NCBI GenBank assembly: GCA_963920575.1
Contig: OY986971.1
Span: 21,938,492-22,002,491, forward strand
DNA from: Narthecium ossifragum
Lineage: Eukaryota > Streptophyta > Magnoliopsida > Dioscoreales > Nartheciaceae
DNA: 64,000 nucleotides
Direction of reading: 5' to 3'
Both the position numbers and the translations under genes were made by a program. The notes below the pieces were generated by a model. That model was not told where the DNA came from and did no database searches. It worked only from the letters and a program-made list of their open reading frames with translations. This document shows positions 46,600 through 57,345 of this stretch, one piece after another (position 1 is the stretch's first letter; every line of letters begins with the position of its first letter).

Positions 46600-47355
46600 G
46601 GGTGGGAGCAGCAAATGATACAGGTTTGCATGCATCACCACAAATACGGCCGATTTAGTGGTCTGTGGCGATGCAACCTGGGGCCATACAATAAACCGCC
46701 CCATGTAAAAAACCTAACAGGCAACTTATATTGGCCAGCGATACAAGATACATACACTTATTCTATGTGGGTGAGGCTAGCACTATATTCGAAGTCTTCT
46801 TTTCGGTGTATTAGATTGTTTGATTAACTTTAAAATAGAAAATGGGGTCGAGTGTGGAAACGTCGCTGTATGATCTAGCTTTGTCTCTTTTTTACTCATC
46901 TATTTAGAAAAGAAAAATGATTTGCTTCTCAACTGTAGGTTTGAACCTTGTGGTGGGCCGGAACCCCTGCCACGAGGTGTGACCGTGTGAGGACCTTCGG
47001 GGGCTTTTGGGATATTTTTGTGGTGAGGAGAGGAGCATTTTAGAAATTTAGATTTTGGATGTCCATATATGTGTAGAGAGCGTGGAAAGTCACTGTCTCT
47101 GAGGTGTGGATATTATATTGTATTCACCTAACATTGATTTTGGAAACAATTGGGTATAAGTATTTTAAATATTAGGAGTGTTCATCCTTCGCTGTTAGTT
47201 TGGCGCTATCCGCTTCAACGCCGACGACTACTCCATCAGTTGTTCTTCACCATAGAAACAGAGAAAAACCACCGTGGAGTCTTGAATTAGTTGATATAAG
47301 AAGTTGACATATCGTATTAGTTTCGTTGATATAAGCATGTTTGATTCAACGTAAA
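46600..47355. other. Unassigned intergenic sequence
   Basis: No ORF with a recognisable domain. 46965-47040 (GTGTGACCGTGTGAGGACC) faintly resembles the start of the A-family LTR, but the similarity is short. Confidence 0.4.
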
Positions 47356-48709
47356 GAGAAATTTTCTTTTTAAATTCACTTGTCTTTCGATTTGACAATG
47401 GAGGGACACATTCGTGTTTGTTTACAAAGCATGTCAAATTCATAAATTCGGGACCAAAATACCCCTTGTCAATTCTCTCTCATAATTTAATGCCATCTGA
47501 CACAAGTATGAGAGAGAGAAATGAAAAAATTCCTTACTTATGCTAGGAATTTCTTAATGTCACATGACATACCATAAGTGAGAAATCCTTGTCAATTTCA
47601 AGGAATCATTGGTTATTAGTTAGAAATATTTAGTTATTACTTAGTAGATATCCTTCAGCTGTAGTACAAAAAACAAAGCGTCGAGGTTCTCTCTCTCCTC
47701 CAGCCTCTTCTCTCTCCATCCTGCCTCTCTCTCTCTCTCCTCCTGCCTCTCTTTCTCTCCTCCCGCCTCTCTCTCCTCTCTTTCTCCCCTGTTTTTTCCC
47801 TCTTCTTTCTCACCTCTCTCCCATCTCCCTTTCTCTCCCCCTCTCCCCTCTCCCTTTCTCTCCTCCCTCTATTTCTCTCTCCTTCCTCTTCCTCCGGCAC
47901 ATCACTCGGCGCCCCTGCCCCGCCTACAACGACCCTCACGCCCCGCCGGGAGAGGAAGGGTCGGAAAGGGGGACGGGTGGGAGGCATCGAGCTCGGAGCC
48001 TCCGAGCTCCCCCGTGCTCAATGCCGTCTCCGAGCTCGAGGCAGGCACCTCCGAGCCAAGGACCCCGTCGAGGGAGGACGGGGCGAACGAGCAGCGAATG
48101 TCCTCCGCCCCATCGCCTCCGCCTCGCCCCGCCCTCCTCCTCTTCCGCCCTCTCTCTCACTTCCGCCCCCATCACCGGCGAGGACTCCATCCCCGACCAT
48201 CCCTCACCTCTCCACTCCTCCTCCACCCCCTCGACGTCGCCCCGCCCACCGTCGACATCGCCCGGCCTCCTCTCCTCTCCTTTCTCTCCCGCCGGCCTCT
48301 CTCTCTCCCGCACTCCCATGCACGCCATCCTCCCTCGACGTCACACCGTCCACCGTCGACGTTGCCCCAACCCTCACCTCTCCACTCCTCCTGGAGCTGG
48401 TGATGCGCCAGATCGGAAGAGAGAGCGTGGTGAGGGGGCGGAGAGAGAGAGAGTCCGAAGAGAGAGAGAGAGAGAGCGAGGGAGAGGGGGCAGAAGAGAG
48501 AGAGAGAGTGAGTGAGTGGGGGAGCTAAGTAGGGAATTCCTCCAATAAGTAGGGAATTCTTCCAATAAGTAAGTAATTTCTCCAATAATTAAGGAATTCC
48601 TTGCATAGGTAAGGAATTCATAAACTAGATAAGAGTAAGGAATTCATAAACTAAGTAAGGAATTCCTTACTTATGCAAGGAATTCCTCCAATGAGTAAGG
48701 AATTCATAA

Positions 48710-49340
48710 GACAATTGTTGTCTCTCTCCATCTGATCTCTCTTTCTCTCTCCAACTGGTCTTCTCTCTTCATCGACTCTCTCTCTCCTTGACCTCTCTCT
48801 CTCCACCCATCTTTCTCTCTCCTCAACCTTTCTCTCTCTCTCCTTGACCTCTCTCTCTCTCTCCCATTTCTCTCTCCTCCGGCCTCTCTCTCTCCTCGAC
48901 CTCTCTCTCTCCCATCTCTCTCTCCTCCGGGCTCTCTCTCTCCCGGAGGAGAGACAGATGGGAGAGAGAGAGGTCGAGGAGAGAGAAAGATGGGTGGAGA
49001 GAGAGGTCGAGGAGAGAGAAAGATGCGTGGAGAGAGAAAGATGGGTCGAGAGAGAGAGGCTGAGGAGAGAGAAAGTTGGGTGGAGAGAGAGAGTCGATGG
49101 CGAGAGAAAGATGGGTGAAGAGAAAGAGTCGATGGAGAGAGAAGACCAGGTGGAGAGAGAAATAGAGATTGGAGAGAGAGAGAGAAATTGAAGGAGGAGA
49201 GAGAGAGAAAGATAGAGAGGGAAAGACCAGGTGGAGAGAGAGAGAAAGATGGAGAGGGAAAGACCAGGTGGAGAGAGAGTCCATGGAGAGAGGGGGTGAT
49301 GGAGAGAGAGTAGTCGGTAGGATAGAGAGAGAAAGATTAA
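48710..49340. repeat. CT/GA-rich low complexity with a local palindrome
   Basis: CTCTCTCC-based units on the left switch to GAGAGAGG-based units at about 48950 around CTCCGGGCTC...CCCGGAG, making a second, smaller inverted repeat nested in the left arm. The mirror of this nested palindrome is at about 50180. Open frames are low complexity. Confidence 0.8.
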
Positions 49341-49720
49341 GGATTACTCACTTCAAAATTAAAAGCTTCCTCACTTAAAAATTAAGGATTCCTCACTTCG
49401 TCACAAATTGAAGGATCCTTCGTTTAGAATTGAAGGATTCCTCTCTTAAAATTGAATGATTCCTCACTTAAAAATCGAAGGATTCCTTAATTTTCAATTG
49501 AGAAATCCTTCAATTTTTAAGTGAGGAATCCTTCAATTTTTAAGGGAGGAATCCTTCAAGTTTTAATTAAGCAATCCTTCAAGTTTTAAGTGAGGAATCC
49601 TTCAATTTTAAGTGAGGAATCCTTCAATTTTAAATGAGGAATCCTTAAATTTGTGACAAAGTGAGGAATCCTTAATTTTTAAACGAGGACTCCTTCAATT
49701 TTTAAGTGAGTAATCCTTAA
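49340..49720. repeat. Centre of palindrome: about 20-bp repeats of GGAATCCTTCAATTTTTAA type
   Basis: Short units of GAAGGATTCCTCACTTAAAA on the left become their inverse, TTTTAAGTGAGGAATCCTTC, on the right, around about 49500. The symmetric point is inside these units. Confidence 0.85.
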
Positions 49721-50551
49721 TCTCTCTCTCTCTCCTACCGACTCCTCTCTCTCTCCATCACCCCCTCTCCCCATGGACTCTGTCTCTCCACCTGGTTTTT
49801 CCCTCTCCATCTTTCTCTCTCTCTCCTACCGACTCCTCTCTCTCCATCACCCCCTCTCTCCATGGGCTCTCTCTCTCCACCTGGTTTTTCCCTCTCTATC
49901 TTTCTCTCTTTCTCTCCACCAAGTCTTTCCCTCTCCATCTTTCTCTCTCTCTCCTCCTTCAATTTCTCTCTCTCTCCGATCTCTCTTTCTCTCTCCACCT
50001 GGTCTTCTTTCTCCATCGACTCTCTCTCTCTTCACCCATCTTTCTCTCTCCATCGACTCTCTCTCTTCACCCATCTTTCTCTCTCCTCGACCTCTCTCTC
50101 TCCACCCAACTTTTTCTCTCCTCGGCCTCTCTCTCCACCCATCTTTCTCTCTCCTCGACCTCTCTCTCTCTCTCCTCCGGGAGAGAGTGAGAGGCCGGAG
50201 GAGAGAGAAAGGTTGAGGAGAGAGAAAGATGGGTGGAGAGAGAGAGGTCGAGGAGAGAGAGAGTCGATGAAGAGAGAAAACCAGGTGGAGAGAGAAAGAG
50301 AGATCGGATGGAGAGAGACAACAACTGTCTTATGAATTCCTTACTCATGGGAGGAATTCCTTGCATAAGTAAGGAATTCCTTACTTAGTTTATGAATTCC
50401 TTACTCTTATCTAGTTTATGAATTCCTTACCTATGCAAGGAATTCCTTAATTATTGGAGGAATTACTTACTTATTGGAAGAATTCCCTACTTATTGGAGG
50501 AATTCCCTACTTAGCTCCCCCACTCACTCTCTCTCTCTCTCTCTTCCGCCC

Positions 50552-50582
<31 letters not shown>

Positions 50583-51158
50583 TCGGACTCTCTCTCTCTT
50601 CCGCCCCTCACCTCGCTCTCTCTTCCGATCCGGCGCAACACCAGCTCCAGGAGGAGTGTAGAGGTGAGGGATGGAGCGACGTCGACGGTGGACTGTGTGA
50701 CATCGAGGGAGGATGGCGTGCATGGGAGTGCGGGAGAGAGAGAGGCCGGCGGGAGAGAAAGGAGAGGAGAGGAGGCGGGGCGATGTCGACGGTGGGCGGG
50801 GCGACGTCGAGGGGGTGGAGGAGGAGTGGAGAGGTGAGGAATGGTCGGGGATGGAGTCCTCGCCGGTGATGGGGGCGGAAGTGAGAAAGAGGGTGGAAGA
50901 GGAGGAGGGCGGAGCGGGGCGGAGGCGACGGGGCGGAGGACGTTCGCTGCTCGCTCGCCCGTCCTCCCTCGACGGGGTCCTTGGCTCGGAGGTGCCTGCC
51001 TCGAGCTCGGAGGCGGCTTCGAGCACGGGGGAGCTCGGAGGCGGCATCAAGCACCGGGGAGCTCGGAGGCTCCAAGCTCGGAGGCGGCATCGAGCACAGG
51101 GGAGCTCGGAGGCTCCGAGCTCGATGCCTCCCACCCGTCCCCCACTTTCGGCCCTTCC

Positions 51159-53167
51159 TGTGAGGACCCGTCCCTCTCCTCCTGTGGCTTGCTGTGGGCC
51201 GCAAGGGCAATTTGGTAAATTACACCTTGTCGGCTAGTTCCACACTCGCGCTTGTACACATACTGACCATGTTTGTGATAATGTTTGCTTAGAATGGTTA
51301 GTTGGACCCGGGATCGAAAGATCCGGGCTTGGGCTTGAGATTTGGCCCAAGTCTAGCTTTCAGGGCAAGTGGGATCGATCCTCTGTAGCTAAGAGATGGA
51401 TCTCCTTGTGCCAAAAAGTCAAACCAGTTCTGGCAAGGAAGATCGATCTCTTCTCAAGGGGAGATCGATCTCCCTTATGTCAGTTCGTTTGCCTATAAAG
51501 CAAACGAGATCATTATCCTTTGATTTTTTTGGATTTTTCCGAGATTTGAGCCGCGTTTTTGCTGGATCTGAGCTCGTTTGAGGAAGATCTAAGGCCTAGC
51601 TACTTGGATTTAAGCCGCTCTTACTCCGGTAGGGATTCCTACCTACTTTTTATCTCGGGGTTTTGAGTTTTCCGGTTTGGTTCTTGTTCTTTTGCTTAGA
51701 TCTCTATGTATGCATGTTTATTTCTCGTGTTTTAACCGGTTTTGGACTCGTGGGATCTTGATCTATCAGATCCCAAAGTTTGGTTAGGTTTGGTTGTGTT
51801 TTCCGGCGGTATTCCTCGCCGGAAGCACGCTGGAGAACCCATTGGGATCGATCCCCTTGAGAAAGGAGATCGATCTCTTCTGGTGCGTCGCGCCCAGCCC
51901 GAGCGAGATCGATCCCCTTGAGAAGGGAGATCGATCTCTTGGTGGCTGGTGGCGATGAGTCCCTGGTCACGAGGAAGATCGATCCCCTTGGGAAGGGAGA
52001 TCGATCTCCCTCGGTTGACAGGGACGAGTTTTCCCTGAGTACTAAGAGATCGATCCCCTTGGGAAGGGAGATCGATCCCTTAGTGGCTGAAGGGTGTTTT
52101 AAGTGGGTTTTTGCCCGCGGGGCTTTGTATGACAGTTTTCCTTACTGTCTTAATTCTTGGTACATATGATTAAGCGTGCTAGCCCTATAATAGGGCAGTG
52201 GTGAACCAGGGGAGTGATGACTCCTGGGATTGTGTAGAATAAACGGGCGGGTAACCCTACAGCTTTCCATAGCCTTGCATGCCGGCGTGCGCCGATGACT
52301 TTATCTGCTATGTTCGTGAGCTGTTGTTTGCGAGGTTGTTTCCCGGTGCAGGTGTTGGGGTGGACTGCTGGCAGTTGGTGGTGATACCACTGCAGCAATC
52401 CCTAGACCTTAAATACTTGTACACCACCCCGGGGCGGCAGGGTGCCGTGCCCAGACCTTGTATTTATATCATCACATCCTGTTGCATGCTTACATGTATT
52501 TATTTTGCGCATGTTCATAGCATGCATTGTGTTGTGCACTAGTTGCATCTGTTTAGGGCGTTGCCGATCCGGGGCTTCCGGGTAGCCCGGATCTATCTCT
52601 TAGGACCGTTGCGGGTAGCTTGGTCCATGACTCGATTTGTAGTATTCATTCTTTTCAATGATAGGGTTAGTTGGACATGAATACTGTTGTGTTTGATGTT
52701 TAGAGGTCGTGTCGGCCTCGAGCCAAGTCGAGGTGTAGCCGGTACCCAGTCTTTCTAGAACTCTTGGGTGGCAGGTGTGACTACCCAGCGGTGCTATCCG
52801 CCAACAGTGCCCAGGATCCTGTTGTGAGTTGGCAGTGCCGTTTCCTGCCTTATTGAGTGTGACCCAATGTGTGACCAGTTCGCTGGAAGACCATGGCTGG
52901 GGCTCTCAGGGGCATCCGGTGGGGTTATGGAACCCCTGTGATACACCTAGGCTTTGCTTGGGGGCGACACTGTTGTGTTCCCTCCCTTGAGAGTGTCGTA
53001 GTGTAGTGTCCCTGCTAAGCTTAGTGTACACTCCTACCCGGGCTGCGTTTTGCAGGTGCTGGCGCGAGCTTTTCTTCGGTCGCCCCTACCGGGCAGGTGT
53101 TTGGTGATGTGGCGGCGTCTGGCGGTGCTTGAGAGGTGGCGATCATACCGTTTTACCCTTTTTGTTA
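51159..53167 (+). repeat. LTR D, same family as A-C, 3' truncated (about 2009 bp)
   Basis: It starts TGTGAGGACCCGTCC inside the right arm of the palindrome and follows the family through GGCAATTTGGTAAATTAC, CCTATAAAGC (TATA-like, 51492), GGATCTATCTCTTAGGACCG and CACTCCTACCCGGGCTGCG. It stops at about 53167, just after CGTTTTACCCTTTTTGTTAT, so the final 200-odd bp including GTGTGACA are missing and the arm resumes. Instead of the GGTCGACC cluster of LTR A it carries GATCGATC hairpin units (51440-52080). Confidence 0.88.
51440..52080 (+). repeat. Array of GATCGATC hairpin units in LTR D
   Basis: Four units of about 32 nt, GATCGATCCCCTTG(A/G)GAA(A/G)GGAGATCGAT, lie at about 51845, 51904, 51975 and 52047, spaced about 59-72 bp. 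A fifth in inverse orientation lies at about 51441-51475. Each unit is self-complementary around its AAG/CTT middle. Confidence 0.85.
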
Positions 53168-53801
53168 TAGACGGGGCGGGGGCGGGGGCGGGGGCGCCGA
53201 GCGATGTGCCGGAGGAAGAGGAAGGAGAGAGAAATAGAGGGAGGAGAGAAAGGGAGAGGGGAGAGGGGGAGAGAAAGGGAGAGGGGAGAGAGGAGAGAAA
53301 GGAGAGGGAAAAAATAGGGAGAAAGAGAGGAGAGAGAGGCGGGAGGGGAGAGAGAGAGAGAGGCAGGAGGAGAGAGAGAGAGAGGCGGGAGGAGAGAGAG
53401 AGAGAGAGAGGCAGGAGGAGAGAGAGAGAGAGGCAGGATGGAGAGAGAAGAGGCTGGAGGAGAGAGAGAACCTCGACGCTCTGTTTTTTGTACTACAGCT
53501 GAAGGATATCTACTAAGTAATAATTAAATATTTCTAACTAATAAGCAATGATTCCTTGAAATTGACAAGAATTTCTCACTTATGGTATGTCATGTGACAT
53601 TAAGAAATTCCTAGCATAAGTAAGGAATTTTTTCATTTCTCTCTCTCATTCTTGTGTCAGATGGCATTAAATGATGAGAGAGAAATGACAAGGGGTATTT
53701 TGGTCACGAATTTATGAATTTGGCCTGCTTTGTAAACAAACACGAAAGTGTCCCTCCATTGACAAATCGAAAGACAAGTGGATTTAAAATGAAAATTTCT
53801 C

Positions 53802-54030
53802 AGGAAACTGCTGACATATGTATATATATATAGATGTATATATATATAATGTTGTTGGCATTCTGCGCAAGGTGTCAAAAATTGAATTTATAGTACTGCA
53901 GACTCCACTTCTCTAAAAACCCATTAGTCTATCTTATGCTTGCCACGACGGAGTCTACAAGCAATTTAATCAAGAACATTTGGCCTAAGACAACGACCAC
54001 CATTGAATATAGATATAGTATTGTTTTGGC
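53802..54030. other. Short AT-rich spacer with a (TA)n tract
   Basis: TATATATATATAG at about 53820-53845 next to the palindrome end. No gene. Confidence 0.5.
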
Positions 54031-54600
54031 ATATTTAGCGTAGTAGAAGAAATCCACAAGACTTTATGGCCAAATCAACATCCCACCTGAATAAAATAAG
54101 TTACACGAAAATGATGACGTAGACACTAATTTTGATTATGTCAAATTTCCATAATATTATAGAATTGCTCCTATAAGGTAGATCAGCCTTAAACATTATT
54201 CAAAGCCATATAATCTTAGAAAACTCATCTATACACCCTCCATGGTTTTAATGATACCCTGCACAAGCCATGGGGACAAGGGTATTTTGATAATTTTGGG
54301 ATTTAAAATGAAATATATGCTTAAACATCCCAATACATTCCATCATGACCCTATATGACCATGACAACATCTTACATAAGGTAGAAAGATGTAAAGATAT
54401 TTTGAGTAATTTTATCACATCAAGGGTATTTTGAGGATTTAGTCCAAATCTATGAGTAATTTTAAATGCACCACTGAAAGTTATACGTGCATCAAATTTT
54501 CCTAATGTGTAACTCATCAATGTCTCATAAATATCAAAGTTTACTTAGGAAAATATGATGCACTTGTACCTTTCAGTGGTGCATTTAAAATTACCCAAAA
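54030..54600 (+). repeat. Diverged Tat-like LTR fragment, copy 3
   Basis: It parallels 33405-33960 closely: CGTAGACACTAATTTTGATT, TCAAAGCCATATAAT(C/T)TTAG, TGACCCTATATGACC, ACATCTTACATAAGGTAGAA and ATCACATCAAGGGTATTTTG. It ends in an inverted repeat (54456-54594). Confidence 0.75.
54456..54594. repeat. 50-nt inverted repeat, 46/50 matched, 39-nt loop
   Basis: The left arm 54456-54505 starts GTAATTTTAAATGCACCACT. The right arm 54545-54594 ends with its inverse. The first 25 pairs are perfect; four mismatches fall in the inner half. The partial form at about 33805-33940 keeps only part of the pairing. Confidence 0.9.
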
Positions 54601-54609
54601 TTTTCCTAA

Positions 54610-54715
54610 GGCATTGTTTGGTTGGGTGATAAGGATTCCTTATCCCGGGTTAAGCCCATTTTATCCGTGCATTACAACCAAACACCATCTAATCCCCAAT
54701 TTTATCCCTAAAGCA
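54610..54715. repeat. MITE-like fragment
   Basis: GGCATTGTTTGGTTGGGTGA on the left and ACAACCAAACACC about 65 nt on form imperfect inverted ends around TTATCCCGG. This is typical of small plant MITEs, but no duplication is recognised. Confidence 0.45.
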
Positions 54716-55091
54716 GCGATCGGTCGGACTAGGTCAGTTCTATACCTGCTAGCTCAACGTCAGTGCTAACATAGAGTCCGATCGGTCGATCATTGGAGCG
54801 ATCGATCGCTCTAGGGCCACCAGCTGTTCAAAGGACAAGCTTTCGCGCTCGAGCTCGGATCTTCGGATCCCAAGCCCACCTAAGGTTCTATCAAGCACAT
54901 TTATCATTCATAAGGTTGTATGTACACTACGCGGGTGTGAAACCGATCGTCAAGTTACAATTTACCAAATTTCCCTTGGAGTCCAAAATCAACAGTGCGA
55001 TCAAACAGATCGCGCTTGACGCGAAAACAGGCCAACAAGGTACGATCCCCGACCTACGCGGTTGAGTCAGGTTAGAGGAACGGGTCCTCAT
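54716..55091 (-). repeat. Fragment of the A-D LTR family (5' part, inverted)
   Basis: TACACTACGCGGGTGTGAAA, then AATTTACCAAATTTCCCTTGG, and the end AACGGGTCCTCATA, match the right end of LTR B (21990-22188). The other half of the family pattern appears at 55266-55870, beyond a LINE scrap. Confidence 0.75.
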
Positions 55092-55265
55092 ACTCACTCT
55101 CAGGGACATGGGGATTTGGGTAAAAGCCTTGAAGATGAACGAAATGGGGAATTTTCTTGATAGAAAAGCAAGTGTTTGGAAGCAGCTCTGTAAAGCCAAA
55201 TACAAATGTAAGCAAATTATATCAACTAAGAGAGGCCTCTGGGGGAGGTCTGCTCATTGTTTCTA
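55092..55265 (+). pseudogene. LINE RT C-terminal scrap
   Basis: The plus frame encodes LRDMGIWVKALKMNEMGNFL, then ASVWKQLCKAKYK, ending in a stop at about 55265. This aligns with the LKDFPLWQRALKLKRLEAFL region of LINE-2. About 55 codons are left, inserted between two LTR fragments. Confidence 0.75.
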
Positions 55266-55870
55266 AAAGAAAATTGCGAGAGTCTCCCTTGTATTTCCTT
55301 AGTTTGAACCCTGTACAATTTCATCAATAGGCGCAAATGTATTCAATGCATAATAAATTTACAACTACGAATTTGAACAAATTATAATTAGAAAAAATAA
55401 CTAATCATTACATTGCTCAAATGTCTACATTAAAGAATATTACAAATTTTCTCGAATACAACTGGAATAAGAATCATATAATTATGTTCTCAAATACATC
55501 AGATTATACATCAATCGATACATCATAATATACAATTATAAGGAAGCTGTATGAAACTCCTCGAAGCTCCAAGTTCTCGACCACCTCGAGAATGTCGCGC
55601 CATCTTCTAGAAGAACACATGAAAGAAGGAACTGCATCGACCTGCATCGTCGATGCAACTCAGGTAAGGTGAGCAACAATGCCCAATAGGGTTCTACTCT
55701 AAGTCGCACAGAAAGGAGGGGAAATTGCAACTGTGTGTTCTCCACCTAAGCCTAAGTTATGCCAAGGGGCCCCATAACCCTGTCAATTCTCGAGGGCTCA
55801 TGTCCATGTCCCACCCTCAACCAACAACAAAAGAGAGGAAACAAAGATTGCGGGCTCCTGTCCAGGTCCC
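55266..55870 (-). repeat. Fragment of the A-D LTR family (3' part, inverted)
   Basis: CGCGCCATCTTCTAGAAGAA, ACTGCATCGACCTGCATCG, and GTGAGCAACAATGCCCA(A/G)(A/T) recur at 19650-19735 in LTR B. The terminal GTGTGACA block is missing. Confidence 0.8.
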
Positions 55871-55892
55871 ACCCTGCCTAATCATACCATCT

Positions 55893-57236
55893 GTCACGGG
55901 TATAACCATCTCAATTGCTAGATTGTCACCCTTAATCAACCTCTTTACTACTATTTTGACACTTATATGTTGCTTCACATGGATGTTTTGGAAAATGCAG
56001 GAATTTGGAGCTAAAAGAAGCTGAAAAGATTACATGAGTCAACCTGGAGCATTACTTGGTCATGAAGAACCAGATGATGTTCGTGATTCCGAGTTTTTAA
56101 AAGGAAGTTACAGTATTTTTAGTACCATTGGCGTAATGCTGAATGAATGGTTACGGTCGACCGCCGCATCATCCGCGAGATTGACCATCGCGCTCACTAT
56201 ACTCATGTCGACCGTCGCATCATCTGCGAGATTGACTGTGAGCCTCTGTCAAGAAAAAGCCTTCTCAGGGTTGATGCGAAGATCGACGACCGCTTTTCCA
56301 AATAAAGTTGCATAGTTGACGGTCGACCGTGAGATCGACCACGAGCGTAAATAGGAAACTAGATCTAACCCGAGTTCAACACTTTTGGAGCCTATAAATA
56401 AGATACTTAGGGTTATTCAAAAGGAGGTTTTTGAGTACTTCTAGGAGGACTTTTCTGGAGCATATGTAGGAGAGGAAGCGGTGTTAGGGTTTTGTTTTTT
56501 CGTCTTTCTTTCTTTATTTTTCCTTGAACACTTGTGTTGTCTTCATGATGAATATAAGTGGCTAGTTTCTTTTCCAAGATACCAATATAGCCTAACAGAA
56601 TCATTCTATGTTATTGAATCATGCTTATTTAATCCGTTTATATTCCTTATTTCATTCATTATTATAACTGAAATCTTAAATACTTATATCTGGTCTATAG
56701 AAGTAAGATAGATTGTCTTATGTTAGAATTGACGAGGGTTAATTCCCTAATCTTGCAGGATCTATGAATGATTGAGTATGTCAAAGCCAGGTTAAAGCTA
56801 AGCCAATTCTTGGTTCATAATTGTTCTTCATATATTAATGGATTCTTGATTGACACTTAGTTATGGGTTCATTAGTAAATGTTAATTGAGGGTAGTTGGT
56901 GAAGACCGCGGCCGAACGGATCATCATACCGGAAGAACGAACCCTTGAAATTAAATTGAGATTTTATTGATTCAATGCATAGAATGAGGATACTATGGTG
57001 AAATCGGAACCTTAGTCTTCATCCATCAGATTTCCATCATTTTCTTATTTCATTATTAGATCTTCTATTTTCGGTACTTCTTATTTCTTTCTTTACCTTC
57101 CTTATTTTCTTTCTTCTCTATTCTTTAGCGTTTTACTCAAATAATCTTTACAAATCTCTGTGAGTATGATACTCGTCTTGCTGCTATACTGACCACACGG
57201 ATTCGTATACTTGTGAGATATAAAATTTATTCATCA
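55893..57236 (+). repeat. Athila-type LTR (left-truncated)
   Basis: It shares ACCATCTCAATTGCTA, then GAAGAACCAGATGATGT, and GGTCGACCG clusters (56155-56335) with the solo LTR at 11606. It ends TTCATCA, followed by AGTTT and the primer-binding site. Confidence 0.85.
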
Positions 57237-57242
57237 AGTTTT

Positions 57243-57254
57243 TGGCGCCGTTGC
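57243..57254 (+). other. Athila-type primer-binding site
   Basis: TGGCGCCGTTGC, after ...ATCAAGTTT. This is the well-known Athila-class site. Confidence 0.9.
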
Positions 57255-57345
57255 TAGGATATGATTAGAGTTTATTAGTAGTGAATGCAAGGTCGCCGAT
57301 CACGGAAAGAAAAGTTCTTGCCATTGAACAATAAAGTACATCAAA

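Larger units (their letters stand above)
41332..46600 (-). mobile_element. Athila-like LTR element with gag-like ORF and no visible pol
   Basis: The 3' LTR is at 41332-42689. The 5' LTR is reduced to a stub right of 46517. A degenerate primer-binding site lies at 46502-46516, reading TGACGTCATTGCTTG on the element strand (Athila type is TGGCGCCGTTGC). The interior is about 3.8 kb and encodes only a gag-like ORF (46178-45102). No RT, integrase or protease motif is visible in any frame. This suggests a non-autonomous or internally deleted member that depended on a relative for transposition. Confidence 0.65.
47356..53801. repeat. Giant imperfect palindrome (arms about 2.1-2.3 kb), opened by LTR D
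   Basis: Left arm 47356-49510 and right arm 49530-51158 plus 53168-53801 are inverted copies. Pairs of anchors: GAGAAATTTT at 47356 with AAAATTTCTC ending 53801; TCCTCTTCCTCCGGCACATC at about 47884 with its inverse near 53205; GGAGCTAAGTAGGG at about 48520 with its inverse near 50517; ACAATTGTTGTCTCTCTCC at about 48712 with its inverse near 50320. All intact-side pairs centre near 49520. Arms differ by many substitutions and small indels, so this is an old biological structure, not a fold-back read. The arms are mostly CT/GA-rich low complexity with a GC-rich block. I find no clear target duplication. Confidence 0.92.

Noticed and set aside
46965..47060. GTGTGACCGTGTGAGGACC as another LTR of the A-D family
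   Set aside because: Only about 10 bases match and none of the following conserved blocks (GGCAATTTGGTAAAT and onward) are present.
47655..51259. Many overlapping open frames of 60-200 codons on both strands
   Set aside because: They lie in CT/GA-rich and GC-rich palindrome arms, appear in several frames at once and are mirrored in both arms. Residues are low complexity (Arg/Glu/Gly or Ser/Leu/Pro) with no domain.
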